DNA of 64,000 nt from Gonatopus flavifemur (GCA_018340375.1 JAFFJZ010000013.1:496001-560000), one strand, 5' to 3'; positions 1-12,790 are shown, numbered from the stretch's first letter. The notes: generated by a model from the sequence alone, not told the origin. A program made the numbers and translations.

Positions 1-683
1 TCTGTAATTTTCATCACTGAATTTGAATTTTTATGCGCTACAAATCAGTATGCGACGTAATAAAGTTTCCCATGTCACATATCGGGGGCGGCCCTGCTAC
101 GTACGTGAGCGAACTTTACTATTTTTTCAAGATCTCTTTTCTCTGTGTATGCTGTCGCGGAATTATAGTTCCGAATCCATTTTTTAATGTTTCATTTTTG
201 TTCATCCTGGAGGAAGAGGCAAGCTTCATTTAGACCGATTAGATAAAAACTGATATCTCGTCATTCCGAAGTGACTTATCCCGAAATTTTATATCAAAAC
301 ATTTTATGTGCCAAAATTCAAATTCAAAATTTCGACATATCAAATTTAGAAATCTCGAGATACAAAATTTCAAGATATTAAACCTTTGGGACATTGAGAT
401 GTCACCCTGAGATATCTATTCCGGATGACGCAAGATATATGAGGTCCGTTTGTTCTAATATGCTCTAAGTTGTTCCGCCTTGTGCCAAACCAATCATTCT
501 TATAACTGAAATCAGTGAATGAAAAATATTTGGAGCAGGTTGAGACAAGATGGAACACGTGGAACAAATTCAGCTATGAGCTGGATTTGTTAAGCACGTT
601 CCTAGTTGCTTCAACTTTTGCTCCAAATATTTGTGATTCGATGCTTCCAATTATAAAAGTCATCCCTACTGAAAATTTCCAGT
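1..683. other. Non-coding stretch, no gene seen
   Basis: AT-rich sequence with only short open frames and no recognisable protein similarity. Around 290-370 the words caaaattc and aaatttc recur, so it looks like decayed repeat. Confidence 0.5.
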
Positions 684-845
684 CATGCATTCGCAAATTC
701 GCAAGGATCTCGCATGGGAATCAAGTGGGTCGCATGGGTCTTCGCATGGGAATCGAGTGGATTGCATGGGTCTTCACATGCGAAGCGAGTGGGTCGACCC
801 ACGTGATTCCCATGCGAGACCCATGCGAATTTGGGAATCCATGAC
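684..845. repeat. GCATGGG-type short tandem and inverted repeat
   Basis: Copies of a roughly 23-bp word built on tcgcatgggaatc / gcatgggtcttc follow each other at 690-790. At 796-840 the same words return in inverted orientation (gattcccatgcgagaccc), so 690-731 can pair with 796-838 as a hairpin. Open frames here only translate the repeat. Confidence 0.7.
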
Positions 846-929
846 TGAGGATTGACAGTCGGGATGTGATTGGTTTGGTACAAGTTGGAGCAGCTTAGGG
901 CACGTATAAGGAACGAATTTATTATGAAA

Positions 930-1800
930 CAATTGAAATGGACGGAATTGGATAGAGGAAACCGCGGCTATCGTGAAGGTGCAATGTATGAAAACGGATA
1001 GAGCCGAAAACATCGAGTTCGGATACGAACGGATACATTATAAAATGACAGGCGTGGATAGAAATGGATAAAAGTAAAGGAGGACTATCAGAGATGTCAA
1101 TGAATAGAAATGGATACGATTTCTCCGAAGTAATCGGATGAAAATAGATAAAACTGGATGATACACATTCTGGAAAGAACCGGATTGGAATGGATAAATT
1201 GCATTCCGGCAACATTAGGCATGACGGGATAGAAACGGATAAAGCTTATTAGGTTGGTATCGTAAAGCACCGGATAAAACCGGATGCGATTTATATTCAA
1301 GCCCCGGATATTATATGGATACATTCGGATACAATTTCTATGGGGCCCAATAATCTGCTATCCACTTTGCGGATTAAAATTGATTAGAATCCTATGCGTA
1401 TTGCGGATGACATTGGATCAGGAAAAACCGGAACAGGAATAGGATTCAAATGGATGCATATTAAATCCTATCCATTTCCATCCAACTTTTCCAACAGGGG
1501 AATGAAAAATAATTGGACCGGATTCAATGTCTATACCGCAATCAGTATGAAAATGAATAGAATGATGACGACTCGAAAATTCAATTCATGGATCAAAAAT
1601 GATATACTCGATTCAGTATTCGGAATGATTAAAGATTCAAATGGATTGCATTTTCAGGAATACAATTATATTAGGATCAAATTTGGCTTGATTTGGATGA
1701 TTTTCATTCGTCTTGGAATAAACGTCACAGAAATAGATTCGTATGGTTTTAAGTTGATAGAAATCCAATTCATTCCTTTTTCGATTTCCACTAGAGAAGC
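930..1800. repeat. Degenerate GGATA / ATGGATA repeat field
   Basis: The words ggataga, atggata and cggata recur every 10-30 bases over almost 900 bp. The same words return at 3380-3620, beyond the mariner insertion, so one repeat field was probably interrupted by that element. The open frame at 1394-1807 is repeat translation (many W, M and I residues) and has no protein features. Confidence 0.6.
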
Positions 1801-1960
1801 ATGGTGATTATAGACGCACTTTATCCAGGCCATAACATGTACTCTTGTACAGCAGCGTAGGTTAAGCGTTAGGTAGTTGATAGAATAGGTTAAGCGTTGA
1901 GTAGGCAGGTTCGGTATTCAGATGGGTGGTCGGTTGGTCGGTCAGTTACGGTGAAAAATA

Positions 1961-3253
1961 CGAGGGTGGATTGATAAGTTCCCGGCCTGACCAAGAGATG
2001 GCGCCACTAGGCCTACCTTGAGGTGGCGTTCTATAGTACCATCCTTAGATAGCTTGTAGCTATAGTTTCAGTCCGATCGCCATGTTAGTTTAGTTTTGAG
2101 AGCACGCTGACCAAGACGCCTCTGTGTTTTTCGTAAAAATGGAAAAGCTGGAAAATCGTGCTGTCATCAAATACTTTTATTTGAAGGGGTTAACGCCGAA
2201 GGAAATTAAAGAAGAGATGGACTCAACACTGGGGACATCCTCCCCATCATATTCAACCGTTAAGCAGTGGGTTTCCGAGTTTAAAAAGGGTCGTGTGAGC
2301 ACCTCTGATGAGCCTCGCTCAGGACGCCCCATTGAGGTCACAACTCCAGATATGATCGAAAAATCCATCAAATAGTGCTGAAAGATCGCAGATTAAAAGT
2401 TCGTGAGATAGCTGAGACCTGTAAGATGTCATATGAACGTGTACAAAATATTTTGCACCAACATTTGTATATGGAAAAGCTCTGTGCAAGATGGGTGCCG
2501 CGTTTGCTAACAGTCGACCAAAAATTGATTCGAAAGAACATTTCTACCGCCAATTTGGCGTTGTATAAGCGTAATCCAAGCGAATTTTTGCGTCGATTCG
2601 TAACCGTTGACGAAACTTGGGTCCACCACTACACTCCTGAAACCAAAGAACAGTCTAAACAGTGGATTGGACCAGGGGAACCAACTCCAAAGAAGGCAAA
2701 AACAATTTTTTCGGCGAACAAGGTTATGGCTACTGTTTTTTGGGATGCAAGAGGTATTATATACATTGATTACCTTGAACAGGGTAAAACTATCACTGGT
2801 CAATACTACGCAGACTTATTGCAACGTTTGAGCCACGAAGTGAAAATTAAACGACCTCATCTGGCGAAGAAAAAAATCTTGTTTCATCACGATAACGCAC
2901 CAGCGCACACGTCAATCGTTGCGATGGCTAAAATCAACGATCTGAAGTTTGAATTAATGCCGCACCCTCCCTACTCTCCAGACCTAGCCCCGAGTGACTA
3001 TTATCTGTTTCCTAACCTCAAAAAATGGCTTGGCGGTAAGAGATTTGCGGACAATGAAGAAGTAATCGAAGCTGTAAATGGGTATTTTGAGGAGCTCGAC
3101 GAATCAGTCTATAGAGATGGCATAACTAGACTAGAACACCGCTATGAGAAATGTATCAGCCTTGGAGGAGATTATGTTGAGAAATAAAAAAAAAAAAATT
3201 CTTAAAAACGTTGTTTTTCTTGGTCAGGCCGGAAACTTATCAATCCACCCTCG
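1961..3253 (+). mobile_element. Mariner (DD34D) transposon, near complete
   Basis: The element is 1293 bp, a normal mariner size. The left end reads cgagggtggattgataagtt (1961) and the right end is its inverted copy (to 3253), with differences such as ttccc against tttcc. TA lies directly outside both ends (1959-1960, 3254-3255), the standard Tc1/mariner target duplication. It sits within or beside GGATA-type repeats and carries one broken transposase gene. Confidence 0.93.
2139..3187 (+). pseudogene. Mariner transposase, one frameshift
   Basis: The enzyme would cut and rejoin element ends in the nucleus. The N-terminal part (2139-2375) carries the paired helix-turn-helix DNA-binding region ending in SGRPIEV. 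The remainder (2375-3187) carries the DD34D catalytic domain: VDETWVHHYTPE with the first Asp, HHDNAPAHTS with the second, and SPDLAPSDYYLFP with the third, 34 residues after the second. The halves are in different frames. The break fits loss of one A in the A-run at 2359-2363, where the mariner sequence otherwise continues without a gap. The start ATG at 2139 gives the usual length of about 350 residues. Apart from this lesion the gene is complete and ends in the expected GGDYVEK. A young element with a single defect is likely. Confidence 0.92.
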
Positions 3254-4108
3254 TAGGTAAATGAAAGATACCACGCACGGTAGATTTTCAGTGTTTGAAA
3301 CTTCCACATTTCTCGCCAATAGACCATCATCAGACACCAAAATTAATTTTTTTTTCTACTTTTCATGCATTGAAATGGATGGAGCAAATACTTATCCTTG
3401 TGAATATAAAAAAAATGGTGCAGAAAATGACATTGAAAGTGGATAGAAATGGATACTAAGTTCATCCAATTTCGTGTCGGATTTTTCCTTTTCCTAATCC
3501 ATTTTTGTGGATTGAAATGGATAAACCAGATTCCTATTCAGGTCAATGTCAAAAAGCGGCGCAGAAAATGACGTTGAAAATAGATAGAAGCGAATACAAA
3601 TTTTTCTATCCATTTCTATCCTCGATTTTCACTAGGGATATCATTCCAAAGCTCTTTTCAAGACCTTCCGATTGATATATACAACTCAGTTCCATATTTT
3701 TTTGAACTCACGCTTTTCTGTCAAAATGTCGATATATAATATAAAATATTGTGTCTTAATTGGTAATGCTCTCTACTGAGTTGGTTGACATACCTCCAAT
3801 AAGATAGAAAGACAAAAGTCGATCACTTCCTCCGATCTCCCTTTCACTTCTATTGGAGTTGTGTCAACTTACCCAGCAGATGGAGTGCTTGAAGTAGTCT
3901 CTTCCGTTTCCACACTGAGAAAAAGGTTTCCTTCTGACAAATCAACGCATTTGGTTGAACATTTTCAAGAGGTATTGTTTCATACAAATAAGACTTATTC
4001 ATTATAACCAAACATTGTATTGAATCAAAAAATTCATATTTATTAACCATAACCAAATCATTTATTTGATTCAAACTGATCGAAATTGATTTGAATGAAT
4101 ACCCAAGT
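3254..4108. other. Non-coding, GGATA-type repeat then unique AT-rich DNA
   Basis: Positions 3380-3620 hold further atggata/gatagaaat words. No gene is seen from 3640 to 4108. The last five bases (CAAGT, 4104-4108) are the left target duplication of the LTR element that follows. Confidence 0.6.
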
Positions 4109-4291
4109 TGTAGTAGGTTCCTGAAAGATAGAGGGCAGCACGAATGTGGAGAGAAAAGAGAAAGGGGAACGGCGTGGCAGTTGTAACGTGTCTGCGAAGA
4201 TAGTCATGTCAGTTGTAGAATGATAAAATGGAATGAAAGAGAATTTGATCAGTACAGTACAATTATTGATCATTCAAGTATAAATAGTACA
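4109..4291 (+). repeat. 5' LTR of the gypsy element
   Basis: Begins TGTAGTAGG and ends TAGTACA. A TATAAATA-like word lies close to its 3' end (4279-4286). It matches the right LTR over its full length with six base changes and no indel. Confidence 0.95.
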
Positions 4292-4302
4292 TGGCGCAGT
4301 CG
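4292..4302 (+). promoter_or_regulatory. tRNA-Ser-type primer-binding site
   Basis: TGGCGCAGTCG abuts the 5' LTR. From general knowledge this is the start of the tRNA-Ser-complementary primer site used by 17.6/297-type insect gypsy elements. Only 11 bases are clearly matched here. Confidence 0.7.
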
Positions 4303-4358
4303 TGAATCGTTTAAATCAACAGAGATTCAGTGGGAAGAAGAAAGAAATAGTTGTAACA

Positions 4359-7300
4359 ATGGCAGTGTCAGGATATAATTTACCGGATCGGCTAGATTTA
4401 ACCGCGAGCAATATGGCGGAAGAATGGAGAAGATTCAAACAATCATTGGAAATTTATCTGATGGCAGCTGATCTATCGGGGAAATCCAATGATCGTAGAA
4501 TAGCGATTCTATTGAATCTGATCGGTGAAGAGAGTGTAAAAATTTATAATACTTTTGTATTTGGTGAAAATGAGAAGACATTCGCGAATATTCTCAAGAA
4601 ATTTGAAGAATACTGTGAACCGAAAAAGAATATCTCACATGCGCGTTATCTGTTTTACGAACGTAAACAAGAAGAGAGTGAAAAGTTCGATAATTTCTTG
4701 ACTGATATCAAGAATTTGGCGAAAAATTGTGCATTGACATCTGAAGATGAAGCTGTGAGAGATAGACTGGTATTGGGTTGCAATGATTGAGATACGCAGA
4801 AGAAAATTATTGTAGAAGGTGACATGGAACTGCAAGATGTAATAAAAAAATTTAGATTAGCAGAACTGACGAAAAAACAAGCGACGGAAGTGCAAGGCAA
4901 AATGGTGGAAGTTAATAAAATAACTAAAAAAGGAGAAAATAAGAAATGGGAAGAAGAGGGTACGCGAGGAGCATCGAAGACTTTGCCTCCTGCGTCGGTA
5001 AAATCGTCATCCAACGTGATCAACTGTCAGTGGTGTGGTCGTCAACATGTGGCAAGCAAAGAAAGATGTCCAGCGTGGGGTAAAGAGTGTTCGAAATGTC
5101 ATCGTCTCAACCATTTCGCCAATGTATGCAGAACAACAAGTAGAGATGTCAAAATAATTACGTCGGAATGGGAGAGTGATGAACGTGATGATAATGAGTT
5201 TTATTGTTATTCGATAAATGTAAAGAATTATAATTCAATTGACTGGCATCAAGAAGTATTATTAGAAGGGAATTTAAGTTGCGAATTTAAATGAGATACC
5301 GGCAGTGATGTGAATTTAATACCTTATAGGTTATATCAGCAGTTGAAACAAAATAAAAATATGAAAGTTGAGAGATCTAGAATCAAATTGCAGGCATATA
5401 ATGGTTCGGAAATAAAAGTATTTGGTACTGTGTTGTTAGAAGTAAAGATGAAATCCAAATCTTATTATATGGATTTCACTATAACTGAATCGAATTATCA
5501 ACCAACTTTAGGCAAAGATTCGTGTGTTACATTGGGTTTGATAGAGAGAAAAAAGGTAAACACAATTATTGATGAATCTAATAAGCAAGAAATAGTAAAA
5601 CAATATCGACATGTATTTACAGGTAAAGGAGAATTCCCAAACAAATGTAGATTGTTATTGAAAGAAAATGCTGAATCTGCCTCTAGACCACCACATCGAG
5701 TTCCATTACAACTAAAAGAAAAACTGAAGAAAGAAATAAATCGTTTATGTGAATTAGGAGTAATTTCAAAAGTGGATGAGCCGACGAAATGGGTGAACAG
5801 AATTGTCATTGTAGAAAAAGATGATGATACAATCAGAGTATGTTTGGACCCGCGAGATTTAAATAAATGTATTCTTGAAAAATATTATGAGATACCTACG
5901 ATAAATGATTTGAAAAGTAAAATTGGGAAGGCAAAATATTTTTCTGTATTAGATCTGAAGGAATCGTTTTGGCAAATTAGGCTAACAGAGGATAGTCGCA
6001 AATATTGTACGTTTTCTACCATTTATGGTAATTATTGTTTCAATGTATTGCCGTTTGGCTTGGAAATTTCTGCTGAAGTATTTCAAGAAAACTGTGTTTC
6101 TTCGTTTGCAGACATTGAAGGTTTATTCATATATATTGATGATTTTTCAGTTTTTGGAGAAACGAGAGAAAAACATGATGCAGCTTTGGAAAGAGTGCTT
6201 AAAAGAGCCGAAGAATGGAATATAAAATTTAATCTCAAAAAATTTCAATATCTGCAAAATATCACGAGGTACTTTGGTCATGAAATTGTAGATGGATGTT
6301 TGATGCCAGATGAAGAAAAAATTCAAGCGATCATTGATTATGATACACCCACTGATAAAAAGAGTTTACAAAGTTTAATAGGATTCATAAATTATCTAAG
6401 GGAATTTATACCGAATTTGTCAGAAATAATTAGTCCATTGAGAGAGTTGTTGAAAAAAGATGTGCATTTTATGTGGAACGAGATTCATAATTGAGTGTGT
6501 GCAAAAAATCAAGAACATTTTAATAAGTCCGCCAGTATTGCAAAATTTTGATCAGAATTTGCCAATAGTCATTCAAACAGACAGTTCTAAAAATGCTATA
6601 GGCAGTGTTTTGTTACAGAATGGTCACTCAATTCCGTTTGCATCTAAAAGTTTATCTAAAAACGAGTGTGAATATGGCTAAATTGATAAAGGATTCTTAG
6701 CGATGTTGTTTGCGTGTGAGAAATTTCACTATTACATTTACGGTAGACATGCAATAGTGCAGTCAGACCATCAACCTCTTGTCGCATTGATGAAAAAGGA
6801 AATAAATGCAATCAATCCTCAACGCTTGAGAAAGATTAGGGTTAAGTTGAATATTCATGATATTGAAGTGAAATATGTACATGGGAAGAAAATGTTTATT
6901 GCAGACGCAATGAGTCGTGCATCTTCTAAAGCTAAATCGGACCCAATAGGAGAGTCATTAGGGAAAGCAGTTCACACAGTGAATGTGAGTGATGAACTCT
7001 TATCTGAGATCCGTCGTGAAACAGAAAATGATCATTGCTTCAAACGACTTTGCATTCTATATAATAATGGCCATGTGATAGAAGTAAAGTACCTAATTCA
7101 GTGAAAATATATCATAAATTTAAGAATAAGATATTTCTAGAAAGTGATATTGTATATTTTGAGCATAGAATTATTGGTCCACTTTCTATGATAAAGAAAA
7201 TTTTAGAAAAGTTGCACCGATCACATTTTGGGATAAACAAAACAATGGCTAGAGCAAAATCTCTTTTCTATTGGCCGAATCTAAATAATGACATCATTGA

Positions 7301-8260
7301 AACTGTATCTAAATGTGAATTATGTGAAAAATATAGTGCCAAGAAGTCAAAAGAGTCCATGATTACTAACGAGATACCAGATCTACCATTTAAGAAATAG
7401 GGTGTGATTTTTTAAAGTTTTCAGGGAGGAACTATTTAGTTATTGCAGATTATTATTCCAAATGGTTTGAACTAGTCGAAGTCAATTCGTTATCTGCGTC
7501 AACTGTAATTATGATTTGTAAAAACGTTTTTGCGATTCATGGGACACCTGAAATAGTAAGGGCAGATAATATGCCATTTAATTCTCTAGAATTCAATGTA
7601 TTTTCAAAAGAATGGGGATTTTCGATTATAACATCGAGTCCAAATTATCCAAAGTCAAATGGGTTCATAGAGAGGATAGTAGGAATTGCAAAGAACATTC
7701 TAAGAAAATGTAAAGAGAAGAATATTGATAAGGAATATGTATTACTAGAATACAGGAAAACTCCGATATTAGGTTCATCGTATACTCCAACCCAATTATT
7801 GTTTAGTAGACTAACTGGGAGTCAATTCCCAACCCACAAACGATTATTGAAGCCTAAGATTGTGAAAGATTTTGGTAGATACCAGGAGAGAAGAAATTTC
7901 ATAAATAAGAGTAATTATGACAAAGCAGCAAGACTATCAAATCAGAAGTTTTTTGGAAATCAAAAAATTTGGTTTCGAAGAGACAATTTGTGGGTACCAG
8001 GGAAAATGAAAAAACAACATTATACTCCTAGATCATTAATTGTTGAAGATGAAAATGAGAAAGAGTTTAGAAGGAACACCTCTCATGTTAAACCAAGATT
8101 AGTATCTATTTCTGAAGGAACGAACGACGGTGTAAATGATGCACAATGTGTAGATTGTCAAAGTAACGATGAATCTATAGTTGAGAATGTAAGGCCAAAA
8201 AGACTTGTACCTCCAAAATATTTGGAAGATTATCATTTAGATAATAAGAGGAAGATGTAG
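4359..8260 (+). pseudogene. Gypsy gag-pol, multiply broken
   Basis: One reading frame runs from ATG 4359 to 6494 apart from stops at 4788-4790 and 5292-5294. Gag covers about 4359-5130 and ends with zinc knuckles (5025-5130; CSKCHRLNHFANVC is a CX2CX4HX4C box). The protease DTGS lies at 5295-5306, just after the second stop. RT follows, with the polymerase YIDD at 6132-6143. Near 6492 the frame shifts by one base. RNase H (QTDSSKNAIGSVL, SDHQPLVAL) spans about 6560-7000, with a stop at 6679-6681. Further frame changes near 7100 and 7400 split the integrase: an HHCC zinc region at about 7205-7350, then the core, including an ADNMPF motif where SDNGPF is usual and SNGFIER. Gag and pol sharing one frame is seen in some gypsy lineages. 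Six disabling lesions make it non-autonomous. Confidence 0.93.
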
Positions 8261-8438
8261 TAGGTTCCTGAAAGATAGAGGGCAGCACGAATGTGGAGAG
8301 AAAAGAGAAAGGGGAACGGCGTGGCAGTTGTAACGTGTCTGCGAAGATAGTCATGTCAGTTGTAGAATGATCAAATGAAATAAAAGAGAATTTGATTAAT
8401 ACAGTACAATTATTGATCATTCAAGTATAAATAATACA
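8256..8438 (+). repeat. 3' LTR of the gypsy element
   Basis: Begins TGTAGTAGG and ends TAATACA. The integrase frame ends inside it, using the TAG at 8258-8260 as stop codon, a compact arrangement. The base after the LTR starts the right-hand CAAGT duplication. Confidence 0.95.
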
Positions 8439-9238
8439 CAAGTAGCAACCGAACGTTGCATATATACCATGAACGTTCATAGTATATCTAAATATACTAT
8501 GAACGCGCATAGTATATATACAACATTCTGATGCTACTAGGGTATGACTCCTTCTTAAATTTAGATTTCTTGTATCATAATCGGTATGAAGTTGACTGAA
8601 AGTAATATGTGCTGTATTTATCAACTATGCGGTGAAGTAAATATTAACAAATATTTCTTTGGCCATATCCAACTATACGATTTCTTTACTATAAACAAAT
8701 CTCATTTGATTCAACGAATCCTTTTTTTCAGTGCACTCTATCTAATTCTCTCTGGGTACAAGAATCCCATTGTTGACCAAAAATTGAAGTCACCACTTTC
8801 ATGCTCTGTACGGCAGAATTACGCTTCCATGAATTCTATGGAATTTGTATTTTTTCTCATACGTTTTATGTACTTTGAATATCACTATAACAAAATTCCT
8901 CCTGAGAATTTAGGAGAAGTGACAGTAATTTTTTATAGCCACCTTAATCTGAATTTTCAGACAAATTTCACCGAATTTCAAGAAACATGACTTTGTTTTC
9001 AGAATACGTTCCGAAATTCAGTTGATGTTTCAATTGAATAAAATTTATCTGAATATTCCGAAGAAAGCGGCTGGAAGAAATTACAGTTACATTTTCGTAA
9101 ATTTCAGAGGGAGTTTTACTTCCTCGTTAGAGAGAAGCTTTGTGATCGTTTCCGGGGACCGAAAATTTCTTTGTCTCCAAACTCAAAATCTCCAAGGCCA
9201 AATTTTTCTCTGAACTCCGGGAAAATTCTTGGTTTCGT
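8439..9238. other. Non-coding; contains a small perfect hairpin
   Basis: At 8475-8503 gttcatagtatat and atatactatgaac form a 13-bp perfect inverted repeat with a 4-base loop, next to a further tatagtatatata word. Open frames at 8586-9213 show no protein features. No gene is seen. Confidence 0.5.
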
Positions 9239-9880
9239 GTCTGTCTGTCTGTCTGGATGTGAGCACTTTTGCGAACACGTATATCTTCCGTTCTTATTAT
9301 CCGATCGTCACGAAATTTTTACCACAGTTATGTGTAGTGTCGATAGTGGTCCCATATAAGTTTCAACCTGATTCTCACAGAAGAACGAGAGGAATGAGGA
9401 AAAAGATCATCAAAAATGTTGATTTTTGCGAACGCGCATATCTCCGTTTCCTATTATCCGATTGCAAAGAAACTTATCCCACGTTCCAATCATGATTCGA
9501 TAGTGGTCCCATATGAGTTGCATACCAATCGGTTGAGAACTGTGGAAAATTCTTTTTTTGCGATTCGCCTTATTCGACAATATTTCGAAAGCATGCCTTC
9601 CCTATGTTCGTATCATACGAATACCATGAAACTTTGAGCATATTCAATTTATGAGGTTTTGATTGTACGGTATAAATTCCAGGCAAATCGGAATTGAGGG
9701 AAGAGAAAGGTGAGCATTAAGCTTCGAAACAGAATTCCAAAATTTTGTACATGTCGCTATTAAGCGGATATCGCGCGTTCCAATTATCCGACCTTCATGA
9801 AATTTTCACCACGGTTATATGTAGTGTTCATAGTGATCCCATTTAAGTTTCATCCTAATTCTCACAGATAAACGGGAGGG
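9239..9880. repeat. Dispersed repeat with diverged tandem units
   Basis: A tract of gtctgtctgtctgtctgg (9239) is followed by units carrying gcgaacacgtatatcttccg, ttattatccgat and agtggtcccatataagttt near 9270, 9427 and 9765. A further diverged copy lies at 39383-39510 (gcgatcgcacatatcttcg). This is an ancient multi-copy family. Frames inside are not conserved between units, so I do not call a gene. Confidence 0.65.
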
Positions 9881-9901
9881 GAGGGGGGAAATGTTATCAA
9901 G

Positions 9902-10046
9902 AAAACTCTGCCGATTGAATGACACAAAGCTTCCTCGTTTCTATCCAAGTACCATCATAATACTAATATCATAATAAGTAATCATAATACCAAGAATGGA
10001 CTTGGACAGAAACGAGGAAGCTTTGTGCCATTCAATTGGCAGAGTT
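9902..10046. repeat. Small foldback, arms about 47 bp
   Basis: The arm at 9902-9949 (aaaactctgccgattgaatg ...) is returned in inverted form at 9998-10046 (... cattcaattggcagagtttt) around a loop of about 50 bp that is rich in ataat. It looks like a MITE or a local inverted duplication. Confidence 0.75.
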
Positions 10047-10316
10047 TTTTCACAGTTATGTGTTCGGAATACCCTTGATGTTTCACTTGACGCTCGGGAT
10101 AAGCTTAAATCTACATTCCAAATGAATACGTTCCTTACACTTCCTAATACACGCTTCCTTCCCACCTGTCATTGTTGTTTGTTTCAGATATTTTTTAGTG
10201 TGAGCATTTGAAATGTATGCAAAAGTGTGAGAAGTGCAATAACTGTGTTGGAAAACGTATCTGTCAAAAATGCCCAATCACTGTTTCTTCAATAAACAGT
10301 GGTTGGATTTTAAACT

Positions 10317-11451
10317 CTATCCAGTTTTTCTGAATGGCTAGATATTGTATCAAAGGATTTATCGTCAGCATTTTGTAAAGTCTGTGCCAAATCATTCAAG
10401 CTAAGTAATATGGGCAAACAAGCTGTGATATCTCATTCCAAAGGCCCAAAACATTTATCAAATTTGGATATAAAAAATTCCCAGCCAAGGATTACTAATT
10501 TTATTCAGAATGATGGCAAACAAGCTTGTTCTTCGAATAAAAGTCTTGAAGTCATGCAATCGGATTCCCGTAATCGTCATGTTACCATGGAATCATTTAC
10601 AATAAACGATGATGATGTAACTTCAGCTGAAATAATATGGTCCTCAGAGGTTGTTACCAATAACATGTCCCTTAATTCTTGTGATGAAACTGCAGTTGCA
10701 TTTCATAGAATGTTTCCAGATAGCAGAATTGCCCAAAATTTCACTTTAGGAAGAACTAAAGCCTCTTACGTAGTCAACTATGGACTGGCACCATACTTCA
10801 AAAAATGTCTCGAACAAGATTAAAAAAATTGTGATTTTCACGTTATACGTTTTGACGAATCTTTGAACAATGTAGCACAACGTTGTCAAATAGATTTGTT
10901 CATACGATTTTGGAATAACAATAGTCAACGATTGAATACGAGATACTGGGATAGTGTTTTTCTGGGACACTGCTGAAAACTTATTAGAAGGATTCCTTAG
11001 CGGTTTATCTCTGTCATCAGAGAAATTGCTACAAGTTTCAATGGATGGACCAAATGTAAATCTCAGTTTTCTTAGGAAACGAATAGATAAGATGGCATCA
11101 GAAAATCCAGATGGTCAATCGCTGATAGACATAGGAGTATGCGGATTGCATACGATGAATGTTGCAATTAAAACAGGCCATCAACAAGCGGAATGGAATG
11201 TATACAATGTTCTAAGAGCTATGTACTGCCTTTTCAAAGATAGTCCAGCGCGTCGAGCTAAATACACTGAAATTACAGGAAGCAAACAATTCCCACTAAA
11301 ATTTACTTCTGTTAGATGGTTAGAAAACAGTGTTTGTATCGAGCGAGCCTTGAGAATATTTGATGATGTTGCTCTATTTATCCAAGACACTTCCATTCCT
11401 GATAATCACATGTTACGTCAAAACTCTTTAGAAGTTTTCTATAACGGGTGA
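10317..11451 (+). pseudogene. hAT-like transposase, N-terminal half
   Basis: The frame holds a Cys2-His2 BED-like finger at about 10368-10455 (FCKVCAKSF ... HSKGPKH). Later come SMDGPNVN (the DD/GxxN block), CGLHTMN and VRWLEN, which are landmark motifs of hAT-type transposases. A TAA stop at 10821-10823 and a one-base frame change before 10954 break it. Similarity stops near 11450, in mid domain, and resumes at about 15333. The last bases read ataacgg followed by gtgagt, a textbook 5' splice site, so the gap could be an intron or an insertion. Confidence 0.7.
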
Positions 11452-11929
11452 GTGTTGAAGGATTTATCGAATCGAAGTCCGATAGACCCTTTGATACCCC
11501 GCTTTAGTAGGAATAACCTATCAAGCACCGGGAAAGGATGTTGTTAATTGAAGATTGCTTCACTATTTAAGATATTAACAAAGAAATTTTATTCCTATTT
11601 ATTAAATACATTAATATTAGGTATATAGCTTACATGAGAATATTTATCATTGTGAATGTAAATTTAATCTTGAATTATGAGAGTTGAAGTTATTGAACAT
11701 ACGGAATAAGATTGAATTTAGAAGGTATCTTTGTATTTTGGATTAATTTAGGGTTTATGAAAAGAGTTCACGAACAATCTTATGAGTTCATAAGGATTGA
11801 ATAGGTTTTAACAGTGCAGTTTAAGATGACTTGGAATTGAATGAGATTCAATGAGACTCAATTGTATATCAAATATGGTTTCAAATTGAATATAAGGGGG
11901 TTATTAGTTTTTTTGAATTTGGTAGAATT

Positions 11930-12790
11930 GAAGTTAACTGGATTCAATTGTATTCAATCGTTTTCAATAGTTTATAACTTGAATAAGCCTACTGTAATCT
12001 CAAAGTGAGGGTAATTTGAATGATGATTCGATAAGATGAATTTGAATTGAATTGAATTTGAATTGTACTGAGTTGAATTGAATTGATTCGAATAGAATTT
12101 ATTTCAATTGGATTCAATTGATTTCAATTGAATTTAATTTTGATTGAATTGAACTTCAATTGATTCGGATTGAATTTATTCTAATTGGATTTGATTGATT
12201 CGGATTGAATTGAATTTTGATTGAATTGAACTTCAATCGATTCGAATTGAATTTGATTTAATTTTGATTGAATTGAACTTCAATTGATTGAGATTGGATT
12301 TATTCTAATTGGATTTAATTGATTTGAATTGAATTGAATTTTGATTGAATTGAATTCAATTGATTTGGAGTGAATTGAATTTGATTGAATTGAACTTCAA
12401 TTGATTCGGATTAAATTTATTCTAATTGGATTTAATTGATTTGAATTGAATTCAATTTTGATCGAATCGAACTTCAATTGATTCGAATTGAATTTATTTT
12501 AATTGAATTGAAATTGCATTGTATCTGATTGTATTATTGTTCAAGTTGAATTGAATTGATTTGAATTGAATTGAAATTGCATTTAATTGTATTATTGTTC
12601 AAGTTGAATTGTAATTGTATTCAATTGATTTCAATTGAATTTGAATTCAATTGATTTGAAGTGAATTGAATTTGTAATGATTGAATTGGAATTGAATTGA
12701 ATTCAATTAAATTAATTTGAATTTAATTGATTTTAGGTGAATTGAATTTGTAATGATTGAATTGGAATTGAATTGAATTTAATGGGGTTA
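11930..12790. repeat. GAATTGAATT low-complexity block
   Basis: About 860 bp are made of the words gaattgaattt, gattcaattga and gattgaattga. Longer units repeat: the stretch gaacttcaattgattcggat to ttctaattggatttaattga recurs at roughly 100-bp intervals from 12130 to 12490, and a 60-70 bp unit recurs at 12650-12780. It is a degenerate satellite with no coding content. Confidence 0.85.

Larger units (their letters stand above)
4109..8438 (+). mobile_element. Complete Ty3/gypsy LTR retrotransposon
   Basis: The element is 4330 bp with two 183-bp LTRs (4109-4291, 8256-8438), each starting TG and ending CA. A 5-bp duplication CAAGT flanks it (4104-4108, 8439-8443). Directly after the left LTR is a primer-binding site (TGGCGCAGTCG). 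Directly before the right LTR is a purine-rich tract (8244-8255). Protease, RT, RNase H and integrase occur in that order, which is the Ty3/gypsy arrangement, and no env-like frame follows. I count six substitutions between the LTRs (about 3%), so the insertion is not very recent. The coding region is dead. Confidence 0.95.

Noticed and set aside
1394..1807. 137-residue open frame
   Set aside because: It lies entirely in the GGATA-type repeat, with a biased W/M/I/N composition and no domain.
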